Under the pieces are notes generated by a model that saw only the letters and a program-made list of their open reading frames with translations, was not told the DNA's origin and did not search any database. Shown in pieces: positions 44,083-53,855 of a stretch of DNA of 60,259 nt. Position 1 is the stretch's first letter; the number at the start of each line of letters is the position of its first letter. The position numbers and the translations under genes were made by a program. The stretch covers positions 1-60,259 of the forward strand of contig CASFLY010000104.1 of assembly GCA_949295645.1 (NCBI GenBank). Reading direction: 5' to 3'. The DNA is from an uncultured Bacteroidales bacterium (GTDB lineage Bacteria > Bacteroidota > Bacteroidia > Bacteroidales > UBA932).

Positions 44083-45516
44083 TCATCCGACGGAGCCTTC
44101 GAGCGAGACCTGAAGCAGTTTGCGGGCCTCGACGGCAAACTCCATCGGCAGCTTGGACAGGACTTCCTGGGCGTAGCCGTTCACTATCAGGCCGACAGCG
44201 TCCTCCGGAGCTATCCCCCTCTGATTGCAGTAAAATAGCTGGTCTTCGCTGATTTTCGACGTGGTCGCCTCGTGTTCCACTACGGAAGTCCTGTTCGAAT
44301 TCACTATGCGTGGGAAAGTATGCGCCCCGCATTTGTCTCCGATCAGCAGGCTGTCGCACTGGGAATAGTTCCTCGAATGGTCCGCGCCGGGATTTATCCT
44401 GACCAGACCCCGGTAGCTGTTCTGGCTGCGGCCTGCGGAAATACCCTTGCTGATGATTCTGCTGCGTGTGTTCTTCCCGAGATGTATCATCTTTGTGCCT
44501 GTGTCGGCCTGCTGCATATTGTTCGTCACTGCCACGGAATAGAACTCAGACGAAGAATTGTCGCCTTTGAGAACGGTGCTCGGATATTTCCACGTAATGG
44601 CGGAGCCTGTCTCCACCTGAGTCCACGAAAGATGGCTTCCCGACCCTTTGCAGATTCCGCGCTTGGTCACGAAGTTGAAAATGCCTCCACGGCCCTGCGC
44701 ATCTCCCGGATACCAGTTCTGCACGGTGGAATATTTCACGTCCGCGTCTTTCTCCACCACGATTTCCACGACTGCGGCGTGGAGTTGGTTTTCATCGCGC
44801 ATCGGAGCCGTACATCCTTCCAGATAGCTCACATACGAGCCCTCGTCGGCTACGATAAGGGTTCTTTCGAACTGGCCTGTCCCGCTGGCGTTGATCCGGA
44901 AATAGCTGGAAAGCTCCATCGGGCAGCGGACACCTTTCGGGATGTAGCAGAACGAGCCGTCGCTGAAAACGGCAGAGTTCAGGGCTGCATAGAAATTGTC
45001 CCCGGACGGAACCACTGTCGCCAGATATTTGCGCACGAGGTCAGGATACTCCTTTACCGCCTCGGAAAACGGACAGAAAATGATGCCTTTTTCAGCCAAT
45101 GCCTGCCGGAAAGTCGTCTTTACCGAAACGGAATCGAAAACAGCGTCCACCGCCACTCCCGCCAGAGCCTCTCTTTCATGCAAGGGAATCCCGAGCTTTT
45201 CGAAAGTAGCCTCGAGTTCCGGATCGATCTTGTCCTTGTGTTCTTTTTTAGGGGCTGCAAAATAGATTATGTCCTGGAAATCTATTTCCGGGATATTCAG
45301 GTGCGCCCATCGGGGCAACGGCATCTTCTGCCATTTCCGGAACGCATCGAGACGGAAATCGAGCAGCCAGCCGGGTTCTTCCTTTTTTGCAGAAATCATC
45401 CTGATGATGTCCTCGTTCAGCCCCTTGGGGATGAATTCCTGCTCCACATCGGTCACGAATCCGTGCTCGTATTCCTGCGAAGTAATCTCTTCCAGTATAT
45501 TTTTATCTTCTGACAT
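44083..45516 (-). CDS. sufB: Fe-S cluster assembly protein SufB
   Basis: 477 residues, full length. Scaffold subunit of SufBCD. Family blocks: [74 protein letters not shown]-type segment ([29 protein letters not shown]) and [20 protein letters not shown]. Begins the suf run on this strand; a promoter box lies at 45594-45601. Confidence 0.96.
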   Translation of the reverse strand: MSEDKNILEEITSQEYEHGFVTDVEQEFIPKGLNEDIIRMISAKKEEPGWLLDFRLDAFRKWQKMPLPRWAHLNIPEIDFQDIIYFAAPKKEHKDKIDPELEATFEKLGIPLHEREALAGVAVDAVFDSVSVKTTFRQALAEKGIIFCPFSEAVKEYPDLVRKYLATVVPSGDNFYAALNSAVFSDGSFCYIPKGVRCPMELSSYFRINASGTGQFERTLIVADEGSYVSYLEGCTAPMRDENQLHAAVVEIVVEKDADVKYSTVQNWYPGDAQGRGGIFNFVTKRGICKGSGSHLSWTQVETGSAITWKYPSTVLKGDNSSSEFYSVAVTNNMQQADTGTKMIHLGKNTRSRIISKGISAGRSQNSYRGLVRINPGADHSRNYSQCDSLLIGDKCGAHTFPRIVNSNRTSVVEHEATTSKISEDQLFYCNQRGIAPEDAVGLIVNGYAQEVLSKLPMEFAVEARKLLQVSLEGSVG

Positions 45517-45593
45517 AGCTTATAGCCTTGATTCCCGGAGGATTCTGCCGCGAGAGCAGACATTGCCCGCCAGGGCTTCCCCGATTTTCCCGG

Positions 45594-45611
45594 CAAAGAT
45601 ACCTATTTTTG
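45594..45611. promoter_or_regulatory. Divergent promoter boxes for sufB and the S46 peptidase
   Basis: Minus strand TATCTTTG (45594-45601) points to sufB, 78 nt away, with TTTG 18 nt further upstream (45620-45623). Plus strand TATTTTTG (45604-45611) points to the peptidase at 45702. The two boxes are two bases apart, so binding to one may exclude the other. Confidence 0.55.
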
Positions 45612-45701
45612 ACAAATTCCAAATCATTCCGGCCCGGCTGCCCGCTTGGAAAATCTTGGTAAATTTATTATTATTGCGCCCCGAATCAAACATCGTATAT
45701 A

Positions 45702-47867
45702 ATGAAAAAGACTATCGTTATAATCGCGTTGGCGGTGCTTGCCTTCCTTCCGGTGAAGGCCGACGAGGGGATGTGGCTGCTGCCTCTGCTTGAAAAAATG
45801 AACCGGAGCCAGATGCAGGCGCTCGGATGCAGGCTCGATGCCAGACAGATTTACGACATCAACAATTCGTCGCTGAAAGACGCCGTGGTGCAGTTCGGTG
45901 GAGGCTGTACCGGAGAAATCGTCTCCGACGAGGGGCTGCTGCTGACGAACCATCACTGCGGCTATGCCAGCATACAGAAGCTGAGTTCGGTCGAGCACGA
46001 CTACCTGACAGACGGCTACTGGGCCATGAACCGGGACGAGGAACTGCCTGTAGAGGGGCTGAGCGTCGTGTTTATGGAATATATGGAGGATGTGACGGAC
46101 GAGTACAATGCCGCTATGGAAAAGGCGGAGAAGATGTTCAGGGACAGCACCGATGCAGAGACTCTTACAGCCGACTACATCAACGAAAACGTCTACGACA
46201 GACTGATCGTGAAAGCGGAAAAGGAGCATCCTTTCTGCAAAGCCTATATCGTGCCGTTCTACGAACACAATGTCTATTATCTCATTGTCTATAAAGAATT
46301 CAACGACATCCGCTTCGTGGGTGCGCCGCCTTCTTCGATAGGCAAGTTCGGGGCAGACACCGACAACTGGGTGTGGCCGCGTCACACGGGGGATTTCTCG
46401 ATCTTCAGGGTCTATGCCGACAAGGACAACAATCCGGCAGCGTATTCCGAGGACAATGTGCCTTACAGGCCGAAGAAACACCTTGAAATCTCCCTCGGAG
46501 GCATTCAGGAGGGCGACTACACCATGATTATGGGCTATCCCGGGGCAACCACGAGATTCCAGACTTCCCCGGAACTCGACCTGCAGTTGAAACTCAACGA
46601 TGTGAGGATAGCGGCAAGAACCATCCGGCAGGAACTGATGATGGAGGATATGCTGGCTGACCCGCAGGTAAGGATACAGTATTCGAACAAATACGCGTCT
46701 TCTTCAAACGGCTGGAAAAAGTGGCAGGGGGAAAAGATCGCATTCGACAAACTCGATGTAATCGGAAGGGCGAAGGCTGAAGAAAAGGCTTTTGCGGAAT
46801 GGGTTGCGGCTAAAAAGAAGAGGACGGAGAAATACGGGACCGCCCTGAAGGAAATTTCGGACGGGGTCGCCGAAGGAACGCAGGCCAACATCCAGTACGT
46901 GCTCGCTCAGGAGTCGGTGTACAGAATCGAGTTGCAGCAGTTCGCTTCAAAGATGGAAAGTTCGTTCCTTTCATACATCGGGAAAGATACTGAAAAGGAC
47001 ACGGCCGCGGCTTTGGAACTGGCATACGAGGCGCTTCTGCCCCTGTACAAGGACTATTCGGCTGCTACAGACAGGAAGATAGCGGCTGCAATGCTCTGCT
47101 TCTACAGGGAAAACGCCCGGGAGGAATACCGGATGACCGGACTTTCGGAAGATTTTGCCGGAATGGACATCGGTGCGTACACTGACAGCCTTTTCGAGGA
47201 GAGCATATTCACCTCGTCGGAGAAGCTGGCTGCCGCCATAAGGGAAAGAGGCTGGGCCGCCGTCGAAGAGGATCCTGCCACAGTGCTTTCGAAACAGGTG
47301 AACAAGTCGATAACGGCTGTATACCCGGAACTTATGGAAAGCGATGCCAAATTGGCGAAGGGCAGGAAAACCTATACTGCCGGACTGCTTGAATGGAAAA
47401 AGGGCGAGCCGTCTTATCCGGATGCCAACTTCACTATGAGGCTGACTTACGGGACGGTGAAGGGGTATTCACCCAAGGATGCCGTTATCTACAGGTACTA
47501 CACGACCTTGGACGGAGTAATGGAGAAAGAGGATCCTGACAACTGGGAGTTCGTCGTGCCGGAGAAGCTGAAAGAACTGTACAGGACAAAGGATTTCGGA
47601 GCATACGCCCTCCCTGACGGCAAAATGCCGGTGGCTTTCCTTTCGAACAACGACATCACGGGAGGAAATTCCGGAAGCCCCGTATTGAATGCGGACGGAA
47701 AGCTGATAGGACTCGCGTTCGACGGGAACTGGGAGTCGATGAGCAGCGATGTGATGTTCGAACCCGAACTGCAAAGGTGCATCAATGTGGATATAAGGTA
47801 CGTACTTTTCATCGTGGAGAAGTTCGGAGGAGCGAAGTGGCTTGTGGATGAAATGGGAATAGAATAA
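45702..47867 (+). CDS. S46-family dipeptidyl-peptidase, DPP7-like
   Basis: 721 residues with a signal peptide ending near PVKA. Serine protease that removes dipeptides from the N-terminus of peptides in the periplasm; part of amino-acid feeding in Bacteroidales. Catalytic His is in LLLTNHHCG (His85) and Ser in GGNSGSPV (about Ser657). In family studies the residue in FD-x-NWE/FD-x-VWE decides specificity: Arg in DPP11 (acidic P1), Gly in DPP7 (hydrophobic P1). Here it is FDGNWE, Gly at about 675, so DPP7-like. Precedes mrp by 9 nt. Confidence 0.92.
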   Translation: MKKTIVIIALAVLAFLPVKADEGMWLLPLLEKMNRSQMQALGCRLDARQIYDINNSSLKDAVVQFGGGCTGEIVSDEGLLLTNHHCGYASIQKLSSVEHDYLTDGYWAMNRDEELPVEGLSVVFMEYMEDVTDEYNAAMEKAEKMFRDSTDAETLTADYINENVYDRLIVKAEKEHPFCKAYIVPFYEHNVYYLIVYKEFNDIRFVGAPPSSIGKFGADTDNWVWPRHTGDFSIFRVYADKDNNPAAYSEDNVPYRPKKHLEISLGGIQEGDYTMIMGYPGATTRFQTSPELDLQLKLNDVRIAARTIRQELMMEDMLADPQVRIQYSNKYASSSNGWKKWQGEKIAFDKLDVIGRAKAEEKAFAEWVAAKKKRTEKYGTALKEISDGVAEGTQANIQYVLAQESVYRIELQQFASKMESSFLSYIGKDTEKDTAAALELAYEALLPLYKDYSAATDRKIAAAMLCFYRENAREEYRMTGLSEDFAGMDIGAYTDSLFEESIFTSSEKLAAAIRERGWAAVEEDPATVLSKQVNKSITAVYPELMESDAKLAKGRKTYTAGLLEWKKGEPSYPDANFTMRLTYGTVKGYSPKDAVIYRYYTTLDGVMEKEDPDNWEFVVPEKLKELYRTKDFGAYALPDGKMPVAFLSNNDITGGNSGSPVLNADGKLIGLAFDGNWESMSSDVMFEPELQRCINVDIRYVLFIVEKFGGAKWLVDEMGIE

Positions 47868-47876
47868 ATAGAAATA

Positions 47877-48935
47877 ATGAAAGAAAACGAAATAATGAAG
47901 ATGCTCTATGATGTGCAGCATCCCGCGAAGGGGGACAGGAACATCGTGGAGCTGGGGATGGTGGATAAAATAGACATTGACGGGAACAGGGTGACCGTCA
48001 CCCTGGCCTTTTCCAAACATCGTGATCCGTTGGCGGAATACCTGATCGGCAGCACTAAAGCGGCCCTGGTAAGGCACATCCCGGGAGTCGAGGCCGAAGT
48101 AAAGACGGTAATCCGGGACGAGGCTGCGAAAAAACCGGTCGGACTGAATCTGGGATTGGAGGAACTGGCCGGCGTCAGGCATATCATCGGAGTGGCATCC
48201 GGGAAAGGCGGCGTGGGCAAATCCACTGTAGCGGTAAATTTAGCCGTGGCTTTGGCCAGACTCGGGTACAAGGTCGGGCTGGCCGATGCGGATGTGTACG
48301 GGCCTTCCGTACCTAAGATGACAGGCACCGAAGGGGCTATGCCTGAGGCCTATAAGGACGGAGACAAGGAGGTGATAATGCCCCTTGAGAAATACGGTGT
48401 GAAATGGATGTCGATAGGCTATTTCGCCCGCCCGGAGCAGGCCCTGATATGGAGAGGCCCGATGGCCTGCAACGCCTTGAAACAGATGATTCTGCAGGTC
48501 CGCTGGGGAGAACTGGACTTCCTGCTGATAGATATGCCTCCCGGCACGGGAGACATACACATCAGCCTTGTGCATGACATCCCGCTTGCCGGAGCAGTAA
48601 TAGTCAGCACGCCTCAGGCCGTAGCCCTGGCCGACGTGGAAAAGGGAGTAAGCATGTTCCGCAACGCGAATGTCAACAAGCCGATTTTCGGCCTTGTGGA
48701 AAACATGGCCTGGTTTACCCCTGCCGAACTCCCGGAAAACAAATACTACATATTCGGCAAGGACGGAGGCGCAAAAATGGCTGAAAAGTACGGCATCCCG
48801 CTTCTCGGCCAGATCCCCCTCGTACAGGACATCCGCGAATCCGGAGATGCCGGAGAACCCGTAGCCCTTTCTTCCCGCCCCGACGGCGAAGCCTTCGCCC
48901 TTCTTGCCGGCAAGCTTGCCGCTGCGGTGAAATAG
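47877..48935 (+). CDS. Mrp/NBP35-family Fe-S carrier ATPase
   Basis: 352 residues. An N-terminal MIP18/DUF59 domain (about 1-85) precedes a P-loop ATPase with the deviant Walker A GKGGVGKST (109-117) and DLLLIDMPPGTGDIH-type segment (FLLIDMPPGTGDIH). Carries Fe-S clusters to target proteins in relatives. The usual CPxC pair before the C-terminal GxGG is absent (AWFTPAELPENKYYIFG). Confidence 0.92.
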   Translation: MKENEIMKMLYDVQHPAKGDRNIVELGMVDKIDIDGNRVTVTLAFSKHRDPLAEYLIGSTKAALVRHIPGVEAEVKTVIRDEAAKKPVGLNLGLEELAGVRHIIGVASGKGGVGKSTVAVNLAVALARLGYKVGLADADVYGPSVPKMTGTEGAMPEAYKDGDKEVIMPLEKYGVKWMSIGYFARPEQALIWRGPMACNALKQMILQVRWGELDFLLIDMPPGTGDIHISLVHDIPLAGAVIVSTPQAVALADVEKGVSMFRNANVNKPIFGLVENMAWFTPAELPENKYYIFGKDGGAKMAEKYGIPLLGQIPLVQDIRESGDAGEPVALSSRPDGEAFALLAGKLAAAVK

Positions 48936-48958
48936 CTCAGATCCGCGAAATTGACGTC

Positions 48959-49068
48959 AATTTGAGAATTTTGTAAGGGAGATTTGAGAATTTCGCAGAC
49001 AAGATTTGAGAATTCTGTAAGGGAGATTTGAGAATTTCGCAGACAGGATTTGAGAATTTTGTATATAT
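48959..49068 (+). repeat. Five 22-bp tandem repeats ending in a promoter
   Basis: Units at 48959, 48981, 49003, 49025 and 49047, each beginning (G/A)ATTTGAGAATT. Two types alternate: ending TGTAAGGGA or CGCAGACA. The last unit ends in TATATAT and supplies most of the -7 box of the next gene. Direct repeats this close to a promoter suggest a regulator-binding array. Confidence 0.88.
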
Positions 49069-49071
49069 TTG
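49064..49071 (+). promoter_or_regulatory. -7 promoter box of the AAA/DUF4143 gene
   Basis: TATATTTG, perfect consensus, formed at the end of the fifth 22-bp repeat; 22 nt before the ATG at 49093. Confidence 0.7.
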
Positions 49072-49092
49072 CAGCAGATAAATCAAGGCATT

Positions 49093-50277
49093 ATGTACAG
49101 AAAACGTCAATACGGCGAGCTAAAATCCCGCATAGAAGAACCGAGGAACAAGATTCAAGTAATTTCGGGACCGAGGCAGGTCGGAAAATCGACGTTGATA
49201 AAACAGGTCCTGCAGGAAACGCATATCAGCCATATGGCTGTTTCCGCGGACAATATAGCTCCGGAGAGGACAGGCTGGATAAATGAGATATGGGAGACCG
49301 CCAGACAAAGGAAGAAACTGGCCCGGGCGGGGGAGTATCTGCTGGTGATAGACGAGGTGCACAAAATCGACAACTGGAGCGAAGCAGTCAAAAAGGAGTG
49401 GGATGCCGACACTTTCAATGACGTAAACATAAAAGCGGTTCTTCTCGGGTCATCGCGGCTTCTGCTCAAGTCCGGACTTACGGAATCCCTGGCAGGGCGC
49501 TACGAGCTGATCCGTATGCCTCACTGGAGTTTTCCGGAAATGAAGGAGGCATTCGGCACGGACATAGACCGGTACATCTTTTTCGGAGGCTATCCGGGCG
49601 GCATGACACTGACCGGTAACGAAACCCGCTGGCGGCGCTACATCAAAGACAGCATCATTGCACCGGCCATAGAGCACGATATCCTGATGACCAAAACAGT
49701 GTACAAGCCGGAACTGATGCGGAGGCTGTTCGAACTCGGATGCACTTATTCTGGAGAGGAAATATCGCTCAACAAACTTTTGGGTGAGCTGCAGGACGCC
49801 GGAAATGTGACGACTCTGGCAAACTACCTCACGACACTCGACGAATCCCGACTGTTGTGCGGACTGCACAAATACGCAAACGACAATGCCCGCAAGTACA
49901 ATTCAATCCCGAAAATGATGGTGTACAACACTGCCCTTCTCAGTGCCCTGTCAGGATATACTTTTGAAAAAGTCTTTACTGATCCGAAGCTGTGGGGCCG
50001 CTGGGTCGAAAGTGCCGTGGGTGCACATTTGCTGAATATGGCGGATGAATCCGACTATAATGTCCATTACTGGCGCGAGCGCGGTGACGAAGTGGATTTC
50101 GTCCTTGAAAACTCCCACAAATGCGTGGCGATAGAAGTAAAAAGCGGACGCCGTTCTACAAATGACGGCATTAGGATATTCAAGGAGAAATTCGCCCCGG
50201 CTCACACTTTCATCGTCGGGACGGGAGGAATACCTTTGGAAGAGTTCCTTTCTGTCAGTCCGGAAGAACTGCTGTAG
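49093..50277 (+). CDS. AAA+ ATPase with C-terminal DUF4143 nuclease-like domain
   Basis: 394 residues from ATG 49093; the in-frame TTG at 49069 overlaps the promoter and is rejected. Walker A GPRQVGKST (26-34) and Walker B LLVIDEVHKIDNW. The C-terminus has RGDEVDFVLE and AIEVKSG, the D...ExK arrangement of PD-(D/E)xK nucleases. Members of this very common family are often mobile or linked to toxin-like or defence functions, but their role is unknown. Stands alone, flanked by repeats. Confidence 0.88.
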   Translation: MYRKRQYGELKSRIEEPRNKIQVISGPRQVGKSTLIKQVLQETHISHMAVSADNIAPERTGWINEIWETARQRKKLARAGEYLLVIDEVHKIDNWSEAVKKEWDADTFNDVNIKAVLLGSSRLLLKSGLTESLAGRYELIRMPHWSFPEMKEAFGTDIDRYIFFGGYPGGMTLTGNETRWRRYIKDSIIAPAIEHDILMTKTVYKPELMRRLFELGCTYSGEEISLNKLLGELQDAGNVTTLANYLTTLDESRLLCGLHKYANDNARKYNSIPKMMVYNTALLSALSGYTFEKVFTDPKLWGRWVESAVGAHLLNMADESDYNVHYWRERGDEVDFVLENSHKCVAIEVKSGRRSTNDGIRIFKEKFAPAHTFIVGTGGIPLEEFLSVSPEELL

Positions 50278-50321
50278 CAGGGCATAGCCCGGAGTGGAGA
50301 AATCCGTATTTGAGATAACAG

Positions 50322-50345
50322 CTCCCTCGACTACGCCCGGGATGA
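50322..50345. repeat. REP-like element
   Basis: CTCCCTCGACTACGCCCGGGATGAC, the GTCATCCCGRGCG family. Lies between the converging DUF4143 ATPase and mutS; nothing else is seen there. Confidence 0.7.
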
Positions 50346-50423
50346 CATCAAGGGGTATTTTTGCGGATAGTCATAAAATTTGCTTAGAGGAAATATACGG
50401 ATTTTATATATAATTGCACATAC

Positions 50424-53063
50424 TCACGAGAGGCCGAGCTTGGCTTTCATGGAGCGAAGGAGGTCGAAAGCCTGTAGAGGGGTCATGTTGTTCAGGTCGG
50501 CGGAGTCGAGGTCTTCTTTAAGGGAGGAGAGGACCGGGTCGTCGAGTTGGAAAAACGAAAGCTGGAGGGAGCCGTCGCTTTCGATACGGCCTTCCCTGAC
50601 ATTGTGCGGGCGGATTTTGGCGACAGACATCGCGTCCTTTTTGCCATTCTCCTTTTCGAGGGCTTCCAAAGTCCTTTCGGCAGAGTCTATTACCTGTCGC
50701 GGCATCCCCGCCATCCGCGCCACGTGGATACCGAAACTGTGGGCCACTCCGCCTTCTTTCAGTTTGCGCAGGAAAATCACGCGTTTGTCCACTTCCTTGA
50801 CGGCGATATGGAAATTCCTGACCCGAGGGTAGATGTTTTCAAGGTCGTTGAGTTCGTGATAATGGGTGGCAAAGAGAGTCTTGGCCCCGTCCCCGTATTC
50901 ATGGATATATTCGACTATTGCCCTGGCTATGGACATCCCGTCATACGTGGAAGTCCCCCGGCCGATTTCGTCCAGAAGCACGAGGGAGCGGGAGGAAAGG
51001 TTGTGCAGGATCATCGAAGTCTCGAGCATTTCCACCATAAAAGTGGATTCGCCGCGGGAAATGTTGTCGGAGGCGCCGACACGGGTGAAAAGCTTGTCGC
51101 AGTACCCGATACGGGCTTCGGCGGCCGGGACGAACGAGCCGATCTGCGCCATGAGTACTATCAGGGCGGTCTGTCTCAGAAGCGCCGACTTACCGGCCAG
51201 GTTGGGACCGGTCAGGATGATGATCTGCTGGTCTTTGTTGTCGAGCCGGATGTCATTCGGAATGAATTCCTCTCCGGCAGGCATAAGCGTCTCTATCACA
51301 GGGTGCCGGCCCGCCTTTATTTCTATGGAAAAACCGTCATCCACTACGGGACGGCAGTAATTCCGGGTTACGGCAAGTTCGGCAAAGCCTGCAAGGACGT
51401 CAAGACGTGCCAGAATCCGGCAATTCGTCTGCACCGACGCGATGTTTTCCTGAATCTTTCCGACCAGTTCGGCGTACAGACGCGATTCTATCTCGTATAT
51501 CCGCTGTTCCGCGCCGAGAATCTTTTCCTCGTATTCTTTCAGTTCTTCCGTGATGTACCGTTCCGCATTCACCAAGGTCTGTTTCCGTATCCAGTCATCA
51601 GGGACCCTGTCCTTGTGCGCATTCCTGACTTCAAGGTAATACCCGAATACGGAATTATAATTGATTTTCAACGACGTGATTCCCGTCCTTTCTATTTCCC
51701 GCTGCTGGATACCGGCCAGGATGTCCTTGCCGTGCAGGGCAAGGTTCCTCAACGAGTCCAGTTCTTCATCCACGCCTGACGCTATCACGTCTCCCTTGCC
51801 TACCGCCGCAGCAGGTTCGGGGGCCATCGTTTTTGCCAGTATTCCGAGCAGGTCCGCACAGTTGTCTATCCCCGACATCATCTTGTCAAGCGCCGGGACA
51901 CCCCGGCCGCTGCATATCTCTGCTACAGGAGATGTCTGTTCCAGTCCGCGTTTCAGCTGCATTACCTCCCGCGGAGCGATTTTCCCTGCAGCAGCCCTCG
52001 ATATTATGCGTTCCAGATCGCCCATGTCCCCGAGGTGCTGCCGGACTTTTTCCAATGGCCCGGCATTGTCGGAGAAGTACTGGACTACGGAATACCTGTC
52101 CTCAAGTTCCGCGACGTCCATCACCGGCATTGCAAGCCAGCTCCTGAGCAGGCGGGCACCCATGGGCGAAGAACACTTGTCCACGACGGCGACAAGCGGC
52201 ACCCCTTCGCCTCCGGCAGCCGAGGAAAATATCTCCAGGTTTCTGAATGTAAACCGGTCCATCCAGACGAACTTTTTCTCGTCGATTCTCGATACGGAAC
52301 AGATGTTTTTCAGGCCTGAATGGTGTGTCTGTTCCAGATAGATCAGCAAGGCCCCGGCAGAGGTGATGCCGAGCGGGAACGAATCGATGGCAAAGCCTTT
52401 CAGGGAATCTACGCCGAACTGGCGTTTGAGTTTTTCCACCGAGGAATCATAGACGAAAGCCCATTCTTCGAGAGTCGAGATATAGTATTGGTCGCCGAAC
52501 CTTTCCTGAACCCCTTTGCGACAGCTTCTCGGAACCAGGAGCTCTTTCGGGGCAAAGGATGAAACCAGGGTGCAGATATAGTCGAGGCTGCCTTCCGCCA
52601 CCTGGAATCCGCCGGTGGAAACATCCAGGAAGGCCGCACCGCATCTGTCTTTCTCAAAGGTAAGGCCACAGAGGAAGTTGTTTTCCTTCTGGTCCAGAAG
52701 CTGGTCATTGAACGCGACTCCGGGGGTGACGAGTTCGGTCACGCCGCGCTTGACGATTTTCCGGGTAAGTTTCGGATCTTCAAGCTGGTCGCAGACTGCA
52801 ACCTTGTAGCCTGCCCTGACCAGTTTCGGGAGATAGGAGTCTATGGAATGATGGGGGAAGCCTGCAAGGGGAACGGAAGCCTGCGGGCCGTTAGCCCTTT
52901 TTGTAAGGACGATTCCCAAAACCTTGCTCGCTATCAAGGCATCATCGGCAAACGTTTCATAGAAGTCCCCGACACGAAAAAGAAGCACAGCTTCGGGATA
53001 CTGTGCTTTTACCTGAAAGTATTGTTTCATCAGCGGAGTTTCCGCTATCTTTTCTCCTGCCAT
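50424..53063 (-). CDS. mutS: DNA mismatch repair protein MutS
   Basis: 879 residues from ATG 53063 (an upstream GTG adds three residues). Recognises mismatches and starts repair with MutL. The mismatch-contacting Phe-x-Glu is in VGDFYETF near residue 38; Walker A GPNLAGKS and SLVLLDEIGRGTS give the ATPase; LFATHYHEL follows. C-terminus reads LRSMKAKLGLS. A -7 box on this strand lies at 53138-53145. Confidence 0.97.
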   Translation of the reverse strand: MAGEKIAETPLMKQYFQVKAQYPEAVLLFRVGDFYETFADDALIASKVLGIVLTKRANGPQASVPLAGFPHHSIDSYLPKLVRAGYKVAVCDQLEDPKLTRKIVKRGVTELVTPGVAFNDQLLDQKENNFLCGLTFEKDRCGAAFLDVSTGGFQVAEGSLDYICTLVSSFAPKELLVPRSCRKGVQERFGDQYYISTLEEWAFVYDSSVEKLKRQFGVDSLKGFAIDSFPLGITSAGALLIYLEQTHHSGLKNICSVSRIDEKKFVWMDRFTFRNLEIFSSAAGGEGVPLVAVVDKCSSPMGARLLRSWLAMPVMDVAELEDRYSVVQYFSDNAGPLEKVRQHLGDMGDLERIISRAAAGKIAPREVMQLKRGLEQTSPVAEICSGRGVPALDKMMSGIDNCADLLGILAKTMAPEPAAAVGKGDVIASGVDEELDSLRNLALHGKDILAGIQQREIERTGITSLKINYNSVFGYYLEVRNAHKDRVPDDWIRKQTLVNAERYITEELKEYEEKILGAEQRIYEIESRLYAELVGKIQENIASVQTNCRILARLDVLAGFAELAVTRNYCRPVVDDGFSIEIKAGRHPVIETLMPAGEEFIPNDIRLDNKDQQIIILTGPNLAGKSALLRQTALIVLMAQIGSFVPAAEARIGYCDKLFTRVGASDNISRGESTFMVEMLETSMILHNLSSRSLVLLDEIGRGTSTYDGMSIARAIVEYIHEYGDGAKTLFATHYHELNDLENIYPRVRNFHIAVKEVDKRVIFLRKLKEGGVAHSFGIHVARMAGMPRQVIDSAERTLEALEKENGKKDAMSVAKIRPHNVREGRIESDGSLQLSFFQLDDPVLSSLKEDLDSADLNNMTPLQAFDLLRSMKAKLGLS

Positions 53064-53137
53064 ATTTATCACAACAATGTCGGGGCACCGCCTTCTTCAG
53101 GTTTATCCTGCCTCCTGACTGAGATTTTCCGACTTGA

Positions 53138-53145
53138 CAAAGGTA
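53138..53145 (-). promoter_or_regulatory. -7 promoter box of mutS
   Basis: TACCTTTG on the minus strand (printed CAAAGGTA), 74 nt before the ATG at 53063. The rest of the 306-base spacer (53064-53369) shows no gene; only this box and that of the DUF6722 gene are recognised. Confidence 0.6.
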
Positions 53146-53332
53146 CGTTTTTTTGTTGAAATCTTGGCGACAAACATGTTTTATCTGCGACTGTCCTATC
53201 GTGATTCCGGATAAAGAGAGATTGGGTTGGACTTTCCGTTTAACCATACCGATTCCAAATCCGGACAGGAAGATTTATTTTCTGAATGCTGCGTTGTTCA
53301 TAATTTTGGTTTTTAATGATATATAGGATCGT

Positions 53333-53362
53333 TTTGCGTTTCGGATATTTTCTCTAACTTTG
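53333..53362 (+). promoter_or_regulatory. Promoter of the DUF6722-like gene
   Basis: TTTG (53333-53336), 18 nt, then TAACTTTG (53355-53362). The -7 box ends 7 nt before the ATG at 53370, so the 5' leader is nearly absent. Confidence 0.6.
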
Positions 53363-53369
53363 TCTTGTC

Positions 53370-53564
53370 ATGAAGAAAGAATTAGGAAAATGGCTGATGG
53401 ATATAGCCAAGTATTTAACGACAGCGGTAATCCTTACCTCGATTCTTGGAGACATCCAGAACAAAATCGTATTGTATTCAGTAACTCTTGCTGCTGTTAT
53501 TTGCTCTTTAGGCTGGGGATTATGGCTTGTAAGAGATAATAAGAAACAAGATAAGGAGGAATAG
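53370..53564 (+). CDS. Small membrane protein, DUF6722-like
   Basis: 64 residues: a short amphipathic start (MKKELGKWLMDIAKYL), two membrane helices and a charged tail (RDNKKQDKEE). Length and pattern match the small DUF6722 proteins of Bacteroidales, whose function is unknown. A second tiny membrane protein follows after 2 nt. Confidence 0.7.
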   Translation: MKKELGKWLMDIAKYLTTAVILTSILGDIQNKIVLYSVTLAAVICSLGWGLWLVRDNKKQDKEE

Positions 53565-53566
53565 TT

Positions 53567-53677
53567 ATGACAGGCGCAGTTATTATGATGATACTTGTTA
53601 TCATTATCGCCAATGTCGCCGGTATCTATTACTGGAGACAGGACAGGAAAGAGAAAAAGGCTCGCAAGGTACAGTAA
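53567..53677 (+). CDS. 36-residue membrane protein with strong ribosome binding site
   Basis: Starts at ATG 53567, two bases after the preceding stop, and ends at TAA 53675. An AAGGAGGA sequence (53552-53559) stands about 7 nt upstream, far stronger than most start sites here, which supports translation. The protein is one hydrophobic helix (AVIMMILVIIIANVAGIYYW) and a basic tail rich in Lys/Arg (RKEKKARK). A terminator follows. No named family recognised; probably a partner of the gene before it. Confidence 0.7.
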   Translation: MTGAVIMMILVIIIANVAGIYYWRQDRKEKKARKVQ

Positions 53678-53695
53678 TTCTATGTACCACATTAC

Positions 53696-53729
53696 AAAAA
53701 ATGGCAGGTTTCATCGCCTGCCCTTTTTG
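53696..53729 (+). terminator. Rho-independent terminator
   Basis: GGCAGG (53703-53708) pairs with CCTGCC (53717-53722), loop TTTCATCG; A-rich before and CTTTTTG after. Ends the small membrane-protein operon. Confidence 0.8.
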
Positions 53730-53855
53730 TTTACAATAAGGCACCAATATGGATTTTCCGTTGATGCGGTATATCTAAAGAATAGAATCGGCTATATACG
53801 ACAAACCCTCTCACATTGCTGCAAAAGGGTGTATCTATAAGTATGTATGCGTAAA

